A DNA stretch of 64,000 nt from contig NZ_WKJD01000021.1 in the NCBI RefSeq assembly GCF_009674665.1, positions 248,001 through 312,000 on the forward strand. The letters run 5' to 3'. Below are positions 7,860-16,156 of the stretch, piece by piece. The notes below the pieces were generated by a model, which saw only the letters and a program-made list of their open reading frames with translations, was not told the origin of the DNA and did not search any database. The position numbers and the translations under genes were made by a program. The first letter of the stretch is position 1. Each line of letters begins with the position of its first letter. This stretch comes from Agromyces kandeliae (GTDB lineage Bacteria; Actinomycetota; Actinomycetes; Actinomycetales; Microbacteriaceae).

Positions 7860-9371
7860 TTGACCACGTTCACCGAACTCGGCATCGCGCCCGACATCGT
7901 CGAGGCCCTCGCCGGGAAGGGCATCATCGATGCCTTCCCCATCCAGGAGCAGACCATCCCCCTCGCCCTCACCGGGCAGGACATCATCGGCCAGGCGAAG
8001 ACCGGCACGGGCAAGACCTTCGGCTTCGGCCTCCCCATCATCCAGCGGCTCGGCGACGACCCCGAGCACGGCGTCAAGGTCCTCGTCGTGGTCCCCACGC
8101 GCGAGCTGTGCGTGCAGGTGACCGAAGACCTCGAGCTGGCCACCTCGAACCGCCCGACCAAGGTCGTCTCGATCTACGGCGGCAAGGCGTACGAGGGCCA
8201 GATCGAGCAGCTCAAGGCGGGCGCGCAGATCGTGGTCGGCACCCCGGGCCGCCTCCTCGACCTGGCATCGCAGCGCCTGCTGTCGCTGAAGGACGTCACC
8301 GAGATGGTGCTCGACGAGGCCGACAAGATGCTCGACCTCGGCTTCCTCGCCGACATCGAGAAGCTCTTCGCGCAGACCCCGCCGACCCGTCACACGATGC
8401 TCTTCTCGGCGACCATGCCGGGACCGATCGTCGCTCTCGCCCGCCGCTTCATGACGCGCCCGATCCACATCCGCGCGAACGACCCCGACGAGGGCCTGAC
8501 GCAGGCGAACATCAAGCACCTCGTGTACCGGGCGCACTCGCTCGACAAGGACGAGGTGATCTCGCGCATCCTCCAGGCCGAGGGACGCGGCAAGACCGTC
8601 ATCTTCACGCGCACGAAGCGCGCGGCCGCCAAGCTCGTCGAGGAGCTCAACGACCGGGGGTTCAACGCGGCCGCCGTGCACGGCGACCTCAACCAGGACC
8701 AGCGCGAGCGCGCCATGGCGGCCTTCAAGGCCGGCAGGAAGGACGTCCTGATCGCCACGGACGTCGCGGCGCGCGGCATCGACGTCGACGACGTCACGCA
8801 CGTGATCAACCACACCATCCCCGACGACGACAAGACGTACCTGCACCGCGCAGGACGCACCGGTCGCGCCGGCAAGACCGGCATCGCCGTGACGTTCGTC
8901 GACTGGGACGACCTGCACAAGTGGGCGCTCATCAACCGGGCGCTCGAGTTCGGCCAGCCCGAGCCGACCGAGACGTACTCGTCGAGCCCGCACCTCTTCA
9001 CCGACCTCGACATCCCCGAAGGCACCAAGGGTCGCCTGAAGCCGGCCGCCCCGACCGCGGCGCCGTCGCGGTCGAGCACCGCGGGCCGACGCGAGGGCGA
9101 CGGCCGGTCGGATGCCTCCGGCGAGCGCAGCTCGCGGTCGCGTCGCCGCACGCGGTCGGGCAAGCCGGTCGGCGAGGGCGCCGCGCCGTCCGATGGCGCC
9201 GCCGCCGAGTCGGACGCCCCGCAGGAGAAGGAGCCGGGTGCGGGCACGCACGACGGCAAGGGCAAGGAGCACCACGACGGCAACGCGGCCCCGCGTCGTC
9301 GCCGCCGCCGCCGCGGGGGCCGTTCCGGCGGCAGCGCGGCCGGCGCGCCCTCGACGGCGCCCACCGCCTGA
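7860..9371 (+). CDS. DEAD-box ATP-dependent RNA helicase
   Basis: A 503-residue RhlE/DeaD-type RNA helicase that remodels RNA duplexes in ribosome assembly or mRNA turnover. Motifs in order: Q-motif (FPIQEQTIP), Walker A (AKTGTGKT), PTREL, TPGR, DEAD (LDEADKMLD), SAT, then HRAGRTGR in the second RecA domain. The last ~110 residues are low-complexity, with Arg/Ser-rich blocks and a terminal run of arginines, probably an RNA-binding tail. The TTG start at 7860 (LTTFTELG) fits the family N-terminus; upstream codons are a shadow extension. Convergent with the PHP gene across a strong terminator. Confidence 0.93.
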   Translation: MTTFTELGIAPDIVEALAGKGIIDAFPIQEQTIPLALTGQDIIGQAKTGTGKTFGFGLPIIQRLGDDPEHGVKVLVVVPTRELCVQVTEDLELATSNRPTKVVSIYGGKAYEGQIEQLKAGAQIVVGTPGRLLDLASQRLLSLKDVTEMVLDEADKMLDLGFLADIEKLFAQTPPTRHTMLFSATMPGPIVALARRFMTRPIHIRANDPDEGLTQANIKHLVYRAHSLDKDEVISRILQAEGRGKTVIFTRTKRAAAKLVEELNDRGFNAAAVHGDLNQDQRERAMAAFKAGRKDVLIATDVAARGIDVDDVTHVINHTIPDDDKTYLHRAGRTGRAGKTGIAVTFVDWDDLHKWALINRALEFGQPEPTETYSSSPHLFTDLDIPEGTKGRLKPAAPTAAPSRSSTAGRREGDGRSDASGERSSRSRRRTRSGKPVGEGAAPSDGAAAESDAPQEKEPGAGTHDGKGKEHHDGNAAPRRRRRRRGGRSGGSAAGAPSTAPTA

Positions 9372-9396
9372 CGGACTCGGACCGCAGCACGCGCGG

Positions 9397-9437
9397 GAAC
9401 GGGCCGGATGCCTCGCCACGGGGCATCCGGCCCGTTC
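9397..9437. terminator. Bidirectional terminator hairpin
   Basis: A perfect 16-bp stem (GAACGGGCCGGATGCC and its complement) with a 9-nt loop lies between the convergent helicase and PHP genes. There is no long T-run, as is common at this GC content. The stem contains the over-used GGATGCC heptamer. Confidence 0.8.
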
Positions 9438-9469
9438 TCATGTCCGCGGAGCGCCGCCTCGGGCGCACC

Positions 9470-10336
9470 TCACGGCAGGATCGGCGCGCTCCCCCGCCCC
9501 TCGGCGAGGATGCGCGCGACGATCTCGGGCGCGGTCGTGTACTGGCCGAGGCGGTTGACCTTGCCGCGACCGTGGTAGTCGCTCGAGCCGGTGATCGCCA
9601 GCCCGTGGCGACGTGCGAGCTCGCGCAGGCGCGGCTTCGCGGCATCCGTGTTCTCGGGGTGATCGATCTCGAGGCCGAACAGGCCCGCGTCGGTCAGGCG
9701 GCCGAGCCGGCGGTCGGGGACCACGTCCTCCGCACCGCGCGTGCCCGGGTGCGCCAGCACGGGCACGCCGCCCGCGGCGCGGATCAGGCGGATGCCGGTG
9801 AGCGGGTCGGGCGCGTAGTGCGGCTGCGCGTAGCCGGAGCGCCAGTGCAGGATGCCGGCGAAGGCGTCGGACCGCGTCGATGCGTGGCCGCGCGCGACGA
9901 GCGCGTCGGCGATGTGCGGTCGGCCGATCGTGGTGCCGTCGCTGGTCTGGGCGAGCACGTCGTCCCAGGTGAGGTCGTAGTCGGCGGCGATGCGTCGCAC
10001 GATCGCCTCCGCCCGGGTGAGCCGCGAGTCGCGGATGCGCGCGGTCTCGGCGAGCAGCGCCGCGTCGGTCGGGTCGACGAGGTACCCGAGCACGTGGACG
10101 CTCGTGAACTGCTCGCGCGTCGACAGCTCCATCCCGGGGATGAGGGCGATGCCGTGCCGACGTGCCGCATCGGCCGCCTCCGCCCACCCCGCGGTCGAGT
10201 CGTGGTCGGTGATGGCGAGCGCACCGAGGCCGGCCGCCGATGCGGCGGCGACGAGCTCCGTCGGCGTGTCCGTGCCGTCGGAGACCGTGGTGTGCGCGTG
10301 CAGGTCCGCTGCGACGGCGAACGGGGCGTCGGCCAT
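9470..10336 (-). CDS. PHP-domain phosphoesterase
   Basis: A 288-residue PHP-family metal phosphoesterase, similar to stand-alone PHP enzymes that hydrolyse 3',5'-nucleoside bisphosphates or trim RNA 5' ends (YciV/RNase AM type). Metal-binding motifs are DLHAHTTVSDG near the start, AITDHDS, GMELST, LAHPG and the terminal SSDYHG. No other domain is present. The ATG at 10336 lies 6 nt downstream of a TACGAT box, so the message is probably leaderless. The exact substrate cannot be read from the sequence. Confidence 0.85.
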   Translation of the reverse strand: MADAPFAVAADLHAHTTVSDGTDTPTELVAAASAAGLGALAITDHDSTAGWAEAADAARRHGIALIPGMELSTREQFTSVHVLGYLVDPTDAALLAETARIRDSRLTRAEAIVRRIAADYDLTWDDVLAQTSDGTTIGRPHIADALVARGHASTRSDAFAGILHWRSGYAQPHYAPDPLTGIRLIRAAGGVPVLAHPGTRGAEDVVPDRRLGRLTDAGLFGLEIDHPENTDAAKPRLRELARRHGLAITGSSDYHGRGKVNRLGQYTTAPEIVARILAEGRGSAPILP

Positions 10337-10342
10337 GCCCCC

Positions 10343-10348
10343 ATCGTA
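10343..10348 (-). promoter_or_regulatory. -10 box TACGAT, leaderless PHP promoter
   Basis: TACGAT with 6 nt to the ATG. It is back-to-back with the promoter of the EEP gene. Confidence 0.5.
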
Positions 10349-10428
10349 GGCGCGCGTGGTCAGCAGGTTCCCCGCAGACTCCCAGCGGACCCCCTGTGGA
10401 TGCTCCGCGCGGCGCGCGCGCACTCGCC

Positions 10429-10434
10429 TACGCT
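10429..10434 (+). promoter_or_regulatory. -10 box TACGCT, leaderless promoter of the EEP gene
   Basis: TACGCT, seven bases, then the ATG. The GGGGTGA between them could act as a weak Shine-Dalgarno if transcription begins further upstream. Confidence 0.5.
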
Positions 10435-10441
10435 GGGGTGA

Positions 10442-11464
10442 ATGCTCCCCCGCATCCTCGGCTGGGCGATCGCGCTCGGCACCACGGCCCTCGCTGCGGC
10501 GCTGCTGTGGCCGCAGGCGTTCGGGTTGCAGAACCAGTGGATCGCCGCGCACGTCGTCGCGCTGCGGGGCATCGCCGCAGCCGGCGCCGGACTCCTCGCC
10601 GCCGTGCTCGCGATCGCCTTGCTCCTCGGGCCCGGACGACGTCTGATGGGAGCGGTCCTCGCGATCCTCGTGCTGTTCGCCCTCGGCAACCTCGGCATCC
10701 TCGCGGTGCGCGGATTGAGCGGCGGCGACGTGATCGCCGGGGCCGACTCGGTCACCGTGCTCTCGTGGAACACGCTCGGCGAGGTCCCCGATGCGTCCAC
10801 CATCGCCGGCCTCGCGCTCGAGCAGGAGGCCGACGTCGTCGTGCTGCCGGAGACGACCGAGTCGCTCGGCGAGGAGGTCGCGATCGCGATGCGCGAGGGC
10901 GGGCGGCCGATGTGGGTGCACACGCAGTCCTTCGACGAGGTCGCGAAGGCACGTTCGACGACCATCCTGATCTCCCCCGAACTCGGCGACTACGACGTCG
11001 TGAACGACCCGTGGCCGGGTCCGCCCGGCAACACGAACACGCTGCCGTCGGTCGTCGCCGAGCCGACGAACGGCGACGGCCCCAGGATCGTCGCCGTCCA
11101 CGCGGTCGCGCCGATCCGGTGGGAGCTGCGCAACTGGCGGAGCGACCTCGACTGGCTGGCCGAGCAGTGCGCGGGCGACGACGTCATCATGGCGGGCGAC
11201 TTCAACGCGACGGTCGACCACTTCGCCGGTCGGGGCGTCGACGGGGGCGACCTCGGCCGGTGCGCGGATGCCGCGACGGCGGGCGGCGCGGGCGGCATCG
11301 GCACCTGGCCGACGAGCCTGCCCGAGATCCTGGGGAGCCCCATCGACCACGTGCTCGCGACGCCCGGCTGGTCGGTCGACTCGTTCCGCGTGCTCGACGC
11401 GCTCGATGACGCGGGCAGCGATCATCGACCGATCGTCGCGACCCTCTCCCGGGCCGGCGGGTGA
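10442..11464 (+). CDS. Membrane-anchored endonuclease/exonuclease/phosphatase (EEP) family protein
   Basis: A 340-residue protein with three hydrophobic N-terminal segments (about 5-25, 37-60, 65-85) followed by an EEP (DNase I-like) catalytic domain expected outside the membrane. Catalytic signatures are SWNT, the Glu of LPETTES, GDFNATVDH, a DHV motif (SPIDHVLA) and the closing SDHRPI. Substrates in this superfamily range from nucleic acids to phospholipids and sugar phosphates, so the role stays open. A TACGCT box 7 nt upstream suggests a leaderless transcript. Confidence 0.85.
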   Translation: MLPRILGWAIALGTTALAAALLWPQAFGLQNQWIAAHVVALRGIAAAGAGLLAAVLAIALLLGPGRRLMGAVLAILVLFALGNLGILAVRGLSGGDVIAGADSVTVLSWNTLGEVPDASTIAGLALEQEADVVVLPETTESLGEEVAIAMREGGRPMWVHTQSFDEVAKARSTTILISPELGDYDVVNDPWPGPPGNTNTLPSVVAEPTNGDGPRIVAVHAVAPIRWELRNWRSDLDWLAEQCAGDDVIMAGDFNATVDHFAGRGVDGGDLGRCADAATAGGAGGIGTWPTSLPEILGSPIDHVLATPGWSVDSFRVLDALDDAGSDHRPIVATLSRAGG

Positions 11465-11511
11465 TCCTCCGTCGACTGCGACGCCGACGCGGCGGTGCGA
11501 GAATGGAGACC

Positions 11512-13089
11512 ATGACGAACACCGGCGACGCGACCGCGACGGCCCACGAGGCCCCCACCGACGAGACCACCGCTGAGGAGACCGGCCGGAACGCGAACCG
11601 TTCGACCACGCCGGGGTCCGAGGGCTTCAAGGAGTTCATCGGGGGCGGCTGGGCCGAGCGCGACGAGCGCCTGCCCGAGGCCCGCCCGCAGGCCGCGCAC
11701 GCGGCCGCCCGTCGCGCGACCGTCTCGGCGGCGTTCCCCGGGCAGCGACTCGTGATCCCCGCGGGCGACATGAAGCAGCGTGCGAACGACACCGACTACC
11801 CGTTCCGGGCGCACTCCGCGTTCGCGCACCTGACGGGCTGGGGCTCGGACTCGGAGCCGGGCGCCGTGCTCGTCCTCGAACCCGCCGGCGATGCCGGCCA
11901 CGAGGCGACCGTCTACTTCCGCGAGCGCGCCGGCCGCGACAGCGAGGAGTTCTACGCCAACCCCGCCATCGGCGAGTTCTGGATCGGACCACGCCCCTCG
12001 CTCGCGCACGTCGCCGCCGACCTCCAGCTCGGCACGCGCGGCATCGCCGACCTCGACGCGGTCGTGAACTCGGTCGACACCGCGACGCTGGTCGTCCGCG
12101 AGGCCGACGCCGCGATCACCGAGCGCATCGACCACGCCCGCCTTCGCTTCGCCGCCGAGGAGGCGCTGTCGACGAATGCGTCCGACGCGCCGTTCAGCCT
12201 CGAGGTGAATGCCGAGCACGAGCCCGACGCCGACTTCGCACGCGTGCTCTCCGAGCTCCGCCTCGTGAAGGACGACTTCGAGGTCGCCGAGCTCCGCGCC
12301 GCCGTCGACGCGACCGAGCGCGGCTTCGCCGAGGTGCTCGCCGAGCTGCCGCGCATCACGAGCGAGGTCCGCGGCGAGCGCGTCATCGAGGGCGTCTTCG
12401 CCACGCGCGCCCGCCTCGACGGCAACGACGTCGGCTACGCGTCGATCGCCGCGGCCGGCCCGCACGCGACCATCCTGCACTGGACCCGCAACGACGGCGC
12501 GGTCGTGCCGGGCGACCTGGTGCTGCTCGACGCGGGCGTCGAGATGGACAGTTACTACACGGCCGACATCACGCGCACGTTCCCGGTGAACGGCACCTTC
12601 TCGCCGGTGCAGCGCCGGGTCTACGACGCCGTGCTCGAGGCGGCGGATGCCGCGTTCCGCATCGTGCGACCCGGTGTCGTCTTCCGCGAGATCCACGCCG
12701 CCGCGATGGAGGTCATCGCGAAGCGCACCGCCGAGTGGGGCTTCCTCCCGGTCTCGGCCGAGGAGTCGCTGCAGCCCGAGAACCAGTTCCACCGCCGCTA
12801 CATGGTGCACGGGACGAGCCACCACCTCGGCCTCGACGTGCACGACTGCGCCGCGGCCCGTCGGTCGATGTACATGGACGGCGTGCTCGAGCCGGGCATG
12901 GTCTTCACCATCGAGCCCGGCCTCTACTTCCAGGCCGACGACCTCACCGTTCCCGAGGAGTTCCGCGGGATCGGCGTGCGCATCGAGGACGACATCCTGG
13001 TGACGGCCGACGGCGCCGAGAACCTCTCGGCGGGCATCCCCCGCACGGCCGACGAGGTCGAGGCCTGGGTGCGCGGCGCCCAGCGCTGA
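11512..13089 (+). CDS. pepP: Xaa-Pro aminopeptidase (aminopeptidase P)
   Basis: A 525-residue M24 metallopeptidase removing N-terminal residues before proline. The N-terminal AMP_N domain (about 60-200) precedes the pita-bread domain, whose metal ligands are visible: two Asp in LLDAGVEMDS and ADITRTF, His in HGTSHHLGLDVHD, Glu in FTIEPGLYF and Glu in GVRIEDD. The first ~45 residues are a Thr/Glu-rich, probably disordered tail. Start chosen at 11512 (MTNTGD): GAGAAT lies 7 nt upstream, resembling a leaderless -10, and GGAG is also close. ATG 11503 is possible. Convergent with the next gene, 22 nt away. Confidence 0.93.
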   Translation: MTNTGDATATAHEAPTDETTAEETGRNANRSTTPGSEGFKEFIGGGWAERDERLPEARPQAAHAAARRATVSAAFPGQRLVIPAGDMKQRANDTDYPFRAHSAFAHLTGWGSDSEPGAVLVLEPAGDAGHEATVYFRERAGRDSEEFYANPAIGEFWIGPRPSLAHVAADLQLGTRGIADLDAVVNSVDTATLVVREADAAITERIDHARLRFAAEEALSTNASDAPFSLEVNAEHEPDADFARVLSELRLVKDDFEVAELRAAVDATERGFAEVLAELPRITSEVRGERVIEGVFATRARLDGNDVGYASIAAAGPHATILHWTRNDGAVVPGDLVLLDAGVEMDSYYTADITRTFPVNGTFSPVQRRVYDAVLEAADAAFRIVRPGVVFREIHAAAMEVIAKRTAEWGFLPVSAEESLQPENQFHRRYMVHGTSHHLGLDVHDCAAARRSMYMDGVLEPGMVFTIEPGLYFQADDLTVPEEFRGIGVRIEDDILVTADGAENLSAGIPRTADEVEAWVRGAQR

Positions 13090-13111
13090 CCCGGCTCGGC
13101 GGAGGGCTCGT

Positions 13112-13483
13112 TCAGGCGGCGCGGGCGGCGCGGCGCGCCTTCCACCAGGCCCAGAAGCGGTCGAGCATGCGCTTGACCCACGCCGCCAGCCGGCGTGCCC
13201 ACGCGAACTCGGTGCCGAGGATGGCGAGGCCGAGGAACACGACGAGCCAGCCGGGCCCCGGGAGCGGCACGAGCGCCAGGCCCGCGACCGCGATCACGCC
13301 GCCGAGCACGCCCACGCCGATCCGGTAGGCGAAGCGCAGGCGGGGGTGGCGGTCGATCCGGCGACGGATGCCGCGGAGCCACCGTCGCACGGGGCGGTCG
13401 GGCCGTTCGGCGGCGGCGATCTCGGCGCGCACCGCCTGCTCGAGCGGCGTCGTGCCGGTCTCGGGGCGGGTGGTGCTGCGCAT
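13112..13483 (-). CDS. PGPGW-motif membrane protein (TIGR02611 family)
   Basis: A 123-residue protein with a basic N-terminal half and two hydrophobic segments around the hallmark PLPGPGWLVVFLGLAILG, the signature of the small actinobacterial TIGR02611/PGPGW family of unknown function. It ends in a basic Trp-rich tail (KRMLDRFWAWWKARR). The start at 13483 (MRSTTRPE) sits 7 nt after a TACCGT box; a longer frame to 13534 would read through the promoter. Confidence 0.82.
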   Translation of the reverse strand: MRSTTRPETGTTPLEQAVRAEIAAAERPDRPVRRWLRGIRRRIDRHPRLRFAYRIGVGVLGGVIAVAGLALVPLPGPGWLVVFLGLAILGTEFAWARRLAAWVKRMLDRFWAWWKARRAARAA

Positions 13484-13490
13484 GGTCGTC

Positions 13491-13496
13491 ACGGTA
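13491..13496 (-). promoter_or_regulatory. -10 box TACCGT, leaderless promoter
   Basis: TACCGT, 7 nt, then the ATG of the PGPGW-family gene. Confidence 0.45.
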
Positions 13497-13553
13497 GGCG
13501 GCGACGCTGGGAGTCGCCGGTGCGTCCGACGCACGCGGCCCGTCGTGCCGCGG

Positions 13554-14240
13554 CTACTCCTCGCCGCGCTCGGCGCGGCGGCGGGCGTCCTGCGCCTCGC
13601 CGTACGTGAGCGGGCGGGAGGGGTCGATCTCGCGGGTCTCGGACTCGGACCCGCTGCCGGTCGCCGACGGCTCGACCGGGGCGTCCGCCTCGGGCGCCGG
13701 GGCTGCCGGCGGGCGGGTGACCGTCGTCACCGGTGCGGGCGGCGCAGCGGCATCCGTCACGCCCAGGACCTGTCGTGCCCGGACGACGTGCGCGGGCTCC
13801 GCGATGATCGCGTAGCGGGTGGCGAGCACCTGCATGACCGAGGTGAAGTCGCGCCGTCGGCGGTTGATGGAGTACGACACGAGGCTGAAGATCATGCCGA
13901 ACCCGGCGCCGATGAGCACCGCCGCGCCGAGGATGCCGAGCGAGGTGCCGGACGGCGAGAAGATGAAGAACAGCAGGCCGAGGAACGTGCCGAACCACGC
14001 CCCGGAGAGCGCGCCGGCGGCCGCCGTGCGACCCCAGCTCAGCGTGCCGGTGATGCGCTCCACGCTGGTGAGGTCGTGCCCCACGATCGCGAGCTCCTTG
14101 ACCGGGAACTCGGCCTTCGCGAGTTGGTCGACCGCGGCCTGCGCCTCCTGGTAGGTCTCGTAGCTCGCGACCGTCTCGCCCTTCGGCAGGGTCGGGAAGG
14201 CGCGGCCGATGCGACCGCCGAACGGCGACTGGGTGCTCAC
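13554..14240 (-). CDS. General stress protein-like membrane protein
   Basis: A 228-residue protein with an N-terminal domain like the general stress protein 17M/YflT family (YETYQEAQAAVDQLAKAEF, about 29-85), a Gly/Ala-rich double hydrophobic segment (about 95-145) and a Pro/Glu-rich acidic tail ending in a basic motif. This layout is common in actinobacterial stress-family proteins; biochemical function unknown. The GTG at 14240 is chosen because it begins the conserved N-terminus; no clear Shine-Dalgarno or TANNNT box was found. Divergent from the MgtE-like operon. Confidence 0.75.
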   Translation of the reverse strand: MSTQSPFGGRIGRAFPTLPKGETVASYETYQEAQAAVDQLAKAEFPVKELAIVGHDLTSVERITGTLSWGRTAAAGALSGAWFGTFLGLLFFIFSPSGTSLGILGAAVLIGAGFGMIFSLVSYSINRRRRDFTSVMQVLATRYAIIAEPAHVVRARQVLGVTDAAAPPAPVTTVTRPPAAPAPEADAPVEPSATGSGSESETREIDPSRPLTYGEAQDARRRAERGEE

Positions 14241-14294
14241 GGTGCCATTCTTCCACGCGGCTCCGTCGCCCGGCCCGAACGGAGGTGCGCGGGG

Positions 14295-14300
14295 TAAGTT
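14295..14300 (+). promoter_or_regulatory. -10 box TAAGTT of the MgtE-like operon
   Basis: TAAGTT, 7 nt (GGGGGGC), then GTG. The G-run could double as a Shine-Dalgarno, so the message may be leaderless or nearly so. Confidence 0.45.
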
Positions 14301-14307
14301 GGGGGGC

Positions 14308-15642
14308 GTGAGCGCCACGAGAGTCTTCGTCGCCCGACTCGCCGGGTGCGCCGTGTTCGACCCCGCGGGCGACCGGGTCGGGAAGGTGCGCGACGTCCTC
14401 GTCGTGTACCGCAAGGACGACCCGCCGCGCGTGGTCGGCCTCATCGTCGAGATCCCCGGCAAGCGCCGCGTCTTCGTCTCGATCGGGCGCGTGACCTCGA
14501 TCGGCGGCGGCCAGATCATCACGACCGGGCTCATCAACCTGCGCCGGTTCGAGCAGCGCGGCGGCGAAGTCCGCGTCATCGCCGAGATGCTCGGCCGCAA
14601 GGTCGCGTTCAACGACGGCTCCGGCACGGCGAGCATCGAGGACGTCGCGATCGAGGAGCGCGAGCCCGGCGAGTGGGAGGTCGACCAGCTCTTCGTGCGC
14701 CGGCCGAAGACGAGCGCGTCGCCGTTCGCGAAGGGCCCGTCGGCCTACGTCACCTGGCGCGAGGTGCGTGAGACGACCGAGGCCGGCGAGGCGCAGTCGG
14801 CCGAGCAGCTCATCGCGACCTACTCCGAGCTGAAGCCGGCCGACCTCGCCAACACGCTGCTCGACCTGCCGCCGCAGCGGCGGCAGGAGGTCGCGGCAGA
14901 GCTCCCCGACGACCGCCTGGCCGACGTGCTGGAGGAGATGCCCGAGGTCGACCAGGTCGAGATCCTCGCGAAGCTCGGCGACGACCGCGCCGCCGACGTG
15001 CTCGACCACATGTCGCCCGACGACGCCGCCGACCTCATCGCGCAGCTGCCCGAGGAGCGCGGCGAGCACCTGCTCGAGCTCATGGAGCCCGAGGAGGCCG
15101 AGGATGTCCGGTTCCTCCTCTCCTACGGCCCCGACACCGCCGGCGGCCTCATGACGACCGAGCCGATCATCGTGTCGGCGGATGCCACGGTGGCCGAGGG
15201 CCTCGCCCTCATCCGCCGCCACGACCTCCCGCCCGCGCTCGGCGCGGCGGTGTGCGTCACGTTGCCGCCGTACGAGCCGCCGACCGGGCGGTTCCTCGGC
15301 ATCGTGCACTTCCAGCGGATGCTGCGCTATCCGCCGCACGAACGGCTCGGCTCGCTCATCGACCAGGGGCTCGAGCCCGTGAAGGCCGAGACGTCGGCCG
15401 CCGAGGTCAGCCGCATCCTCGCGAGCTACGATCTCGTGTCGGTGCCCGTGGTCGACGAGAAGCATCGGCTGGTGGGCGTGGTCACGATCGACGACGTGCT
15501 CGACTACCTGCTCCCGGACGACTGGAGGAGTCACCCCGAGGACGAGTCGGAGGTGAGCAGACGCGCGACGGCCCGCGCACAGCTGGCCACCGGCAGCATC
15601 CCGATCGCACCCGGAAGGAGGGCAGGAGATGGCACGCGCTGA
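14308..15642 (+). CDS. MgtE N-domain/CBS protein lacking the transporter domain
   Basis: A 444-residue soluble protein: an N-terminal PRC-barrel-like region (LAGCAVFDPAGDRVGKVRD, about 10-95), a MgtE intracellular N domain of repeated acidic helices (about 170-280) and two CBS domains (about 285-430). In MgtE magnesium channels these domains sense Mg2+ and are followed by five membrane helices; none follow here. It may sense Mg2+ or nucleotides and regulate a partner, possibly the membrane DUF1003 protein encoded next with a 14-nt overlap. Start GTG is preceded by GGGGGG. Confidence 0.85.
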   Translation: MSATRVFVARLAGCAVFDPAGDRVGKVRDVLVVYRKDDPPRVVGLIVEIPGKRRVFVSIGRVTSIGGGQIITTGLINLRRFEQRGGEVRVIAEMLGRKVAFNDGSGTASIEDVAIEEREPGEWEVDQLFVRRPKTSASPFAKGPSAYVTWREVRETTEAGEAQSAEQLIATYSELKPADLANTLLDLPPQRRQEVAAELPDDRLADVLEEMPEVDQVEILAKLGDDRAADVLDHMSPDDAADLIAQLPEERGEHLLELMEPEEAEDVRFLLSYGPDTAGGLMTTEPIIVSADATVAEGLALIRRHDLPPALGAAVCVTLPPYEPPTGRFLGIVHFQRMLRYPPHERLGSLIDQGLEPVKAETSAAEVSRILASYDLVSVPVVDEKHRLVGVVTIDDVLDYLLPDDWRSHPEDESEVSRRATARAQLATGSIPIAPGRRAGDGTR

Positions 15643-16156
15643 CGCCGCCGACGACCGTCGGTTCGACACCCCGAAGGGCATCCGCCGATCCGCGCCGCCC
15701 CTGCGCCGTTCCGGCGATCGGGACCGCTTCGGCCGGTTCACCGAATGGGTCGCACGCAACATGGGCACCCCGTGGTTCCTGCTCGGCCTCACGCTCTTCG
15801 TCACGTTCTGGATCCTGTGGAACACGCTCGCGCCGCCCGCCTGGCGGTTCGACTCGGTCGAACTCGGCTTCATCGCGCTCACGCTCGTGCTCTCCCTCCA
15901 GGCGTCGTACGCCGCGCCCCTCATCCTGTTGGCGCAGAACCGCCAGGACGACCGCGACCGCGTCCAGATCGAGCAGGACCGCCAGCGAGCCGAACGCAAC
16001 CTCGCCGACACCGAGTACCTCGCCCGCGAGGTCGTGGCGCTGCGGCTCGCGGTGCGCGACCTCGCGTCGAAGGAATTCATCCGGCAGGAGCTGCGGCAGG
16101 CGCTCGAGGAACTCGACCGGCGCGACGAGGAGGACGCAGCGAATGCCCCGTCCTGA
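15629..16156 (+). CDS. DUF1003 membrane protein
   Basis: A 175-residue protein with two adjacent membrane helices (around 48-66 and 77-100) typical of DUF1003, followed by a charged coiled-coil-like tail (QDDRDRVQIEQDRQRAERN onward). Function unknown. A strong Shine-Dalgarno (GGAAGGAGGGCAGGAG) lies inside the end of the upstream MgtE-like gene, and its own 3' end overlaps mrp by 14 nt, so the three genes are one translationally coupled unit. Confidence 0.9.
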   Translation: MARADAADDRRFDTPKGIRRSAPPLRRSGDRDRFGRFTEWVARNMGTPWFLLGLTLFVTFWILWNTLAPPAWRFDSVELGFIALTLVLSLQASYAAPLILLAQNRQDDRDRVQIEQDRQRAERNLADTEYLAREVVALRLAVRDLASKEFIRQELRQALEELDRRDEEDAANAPS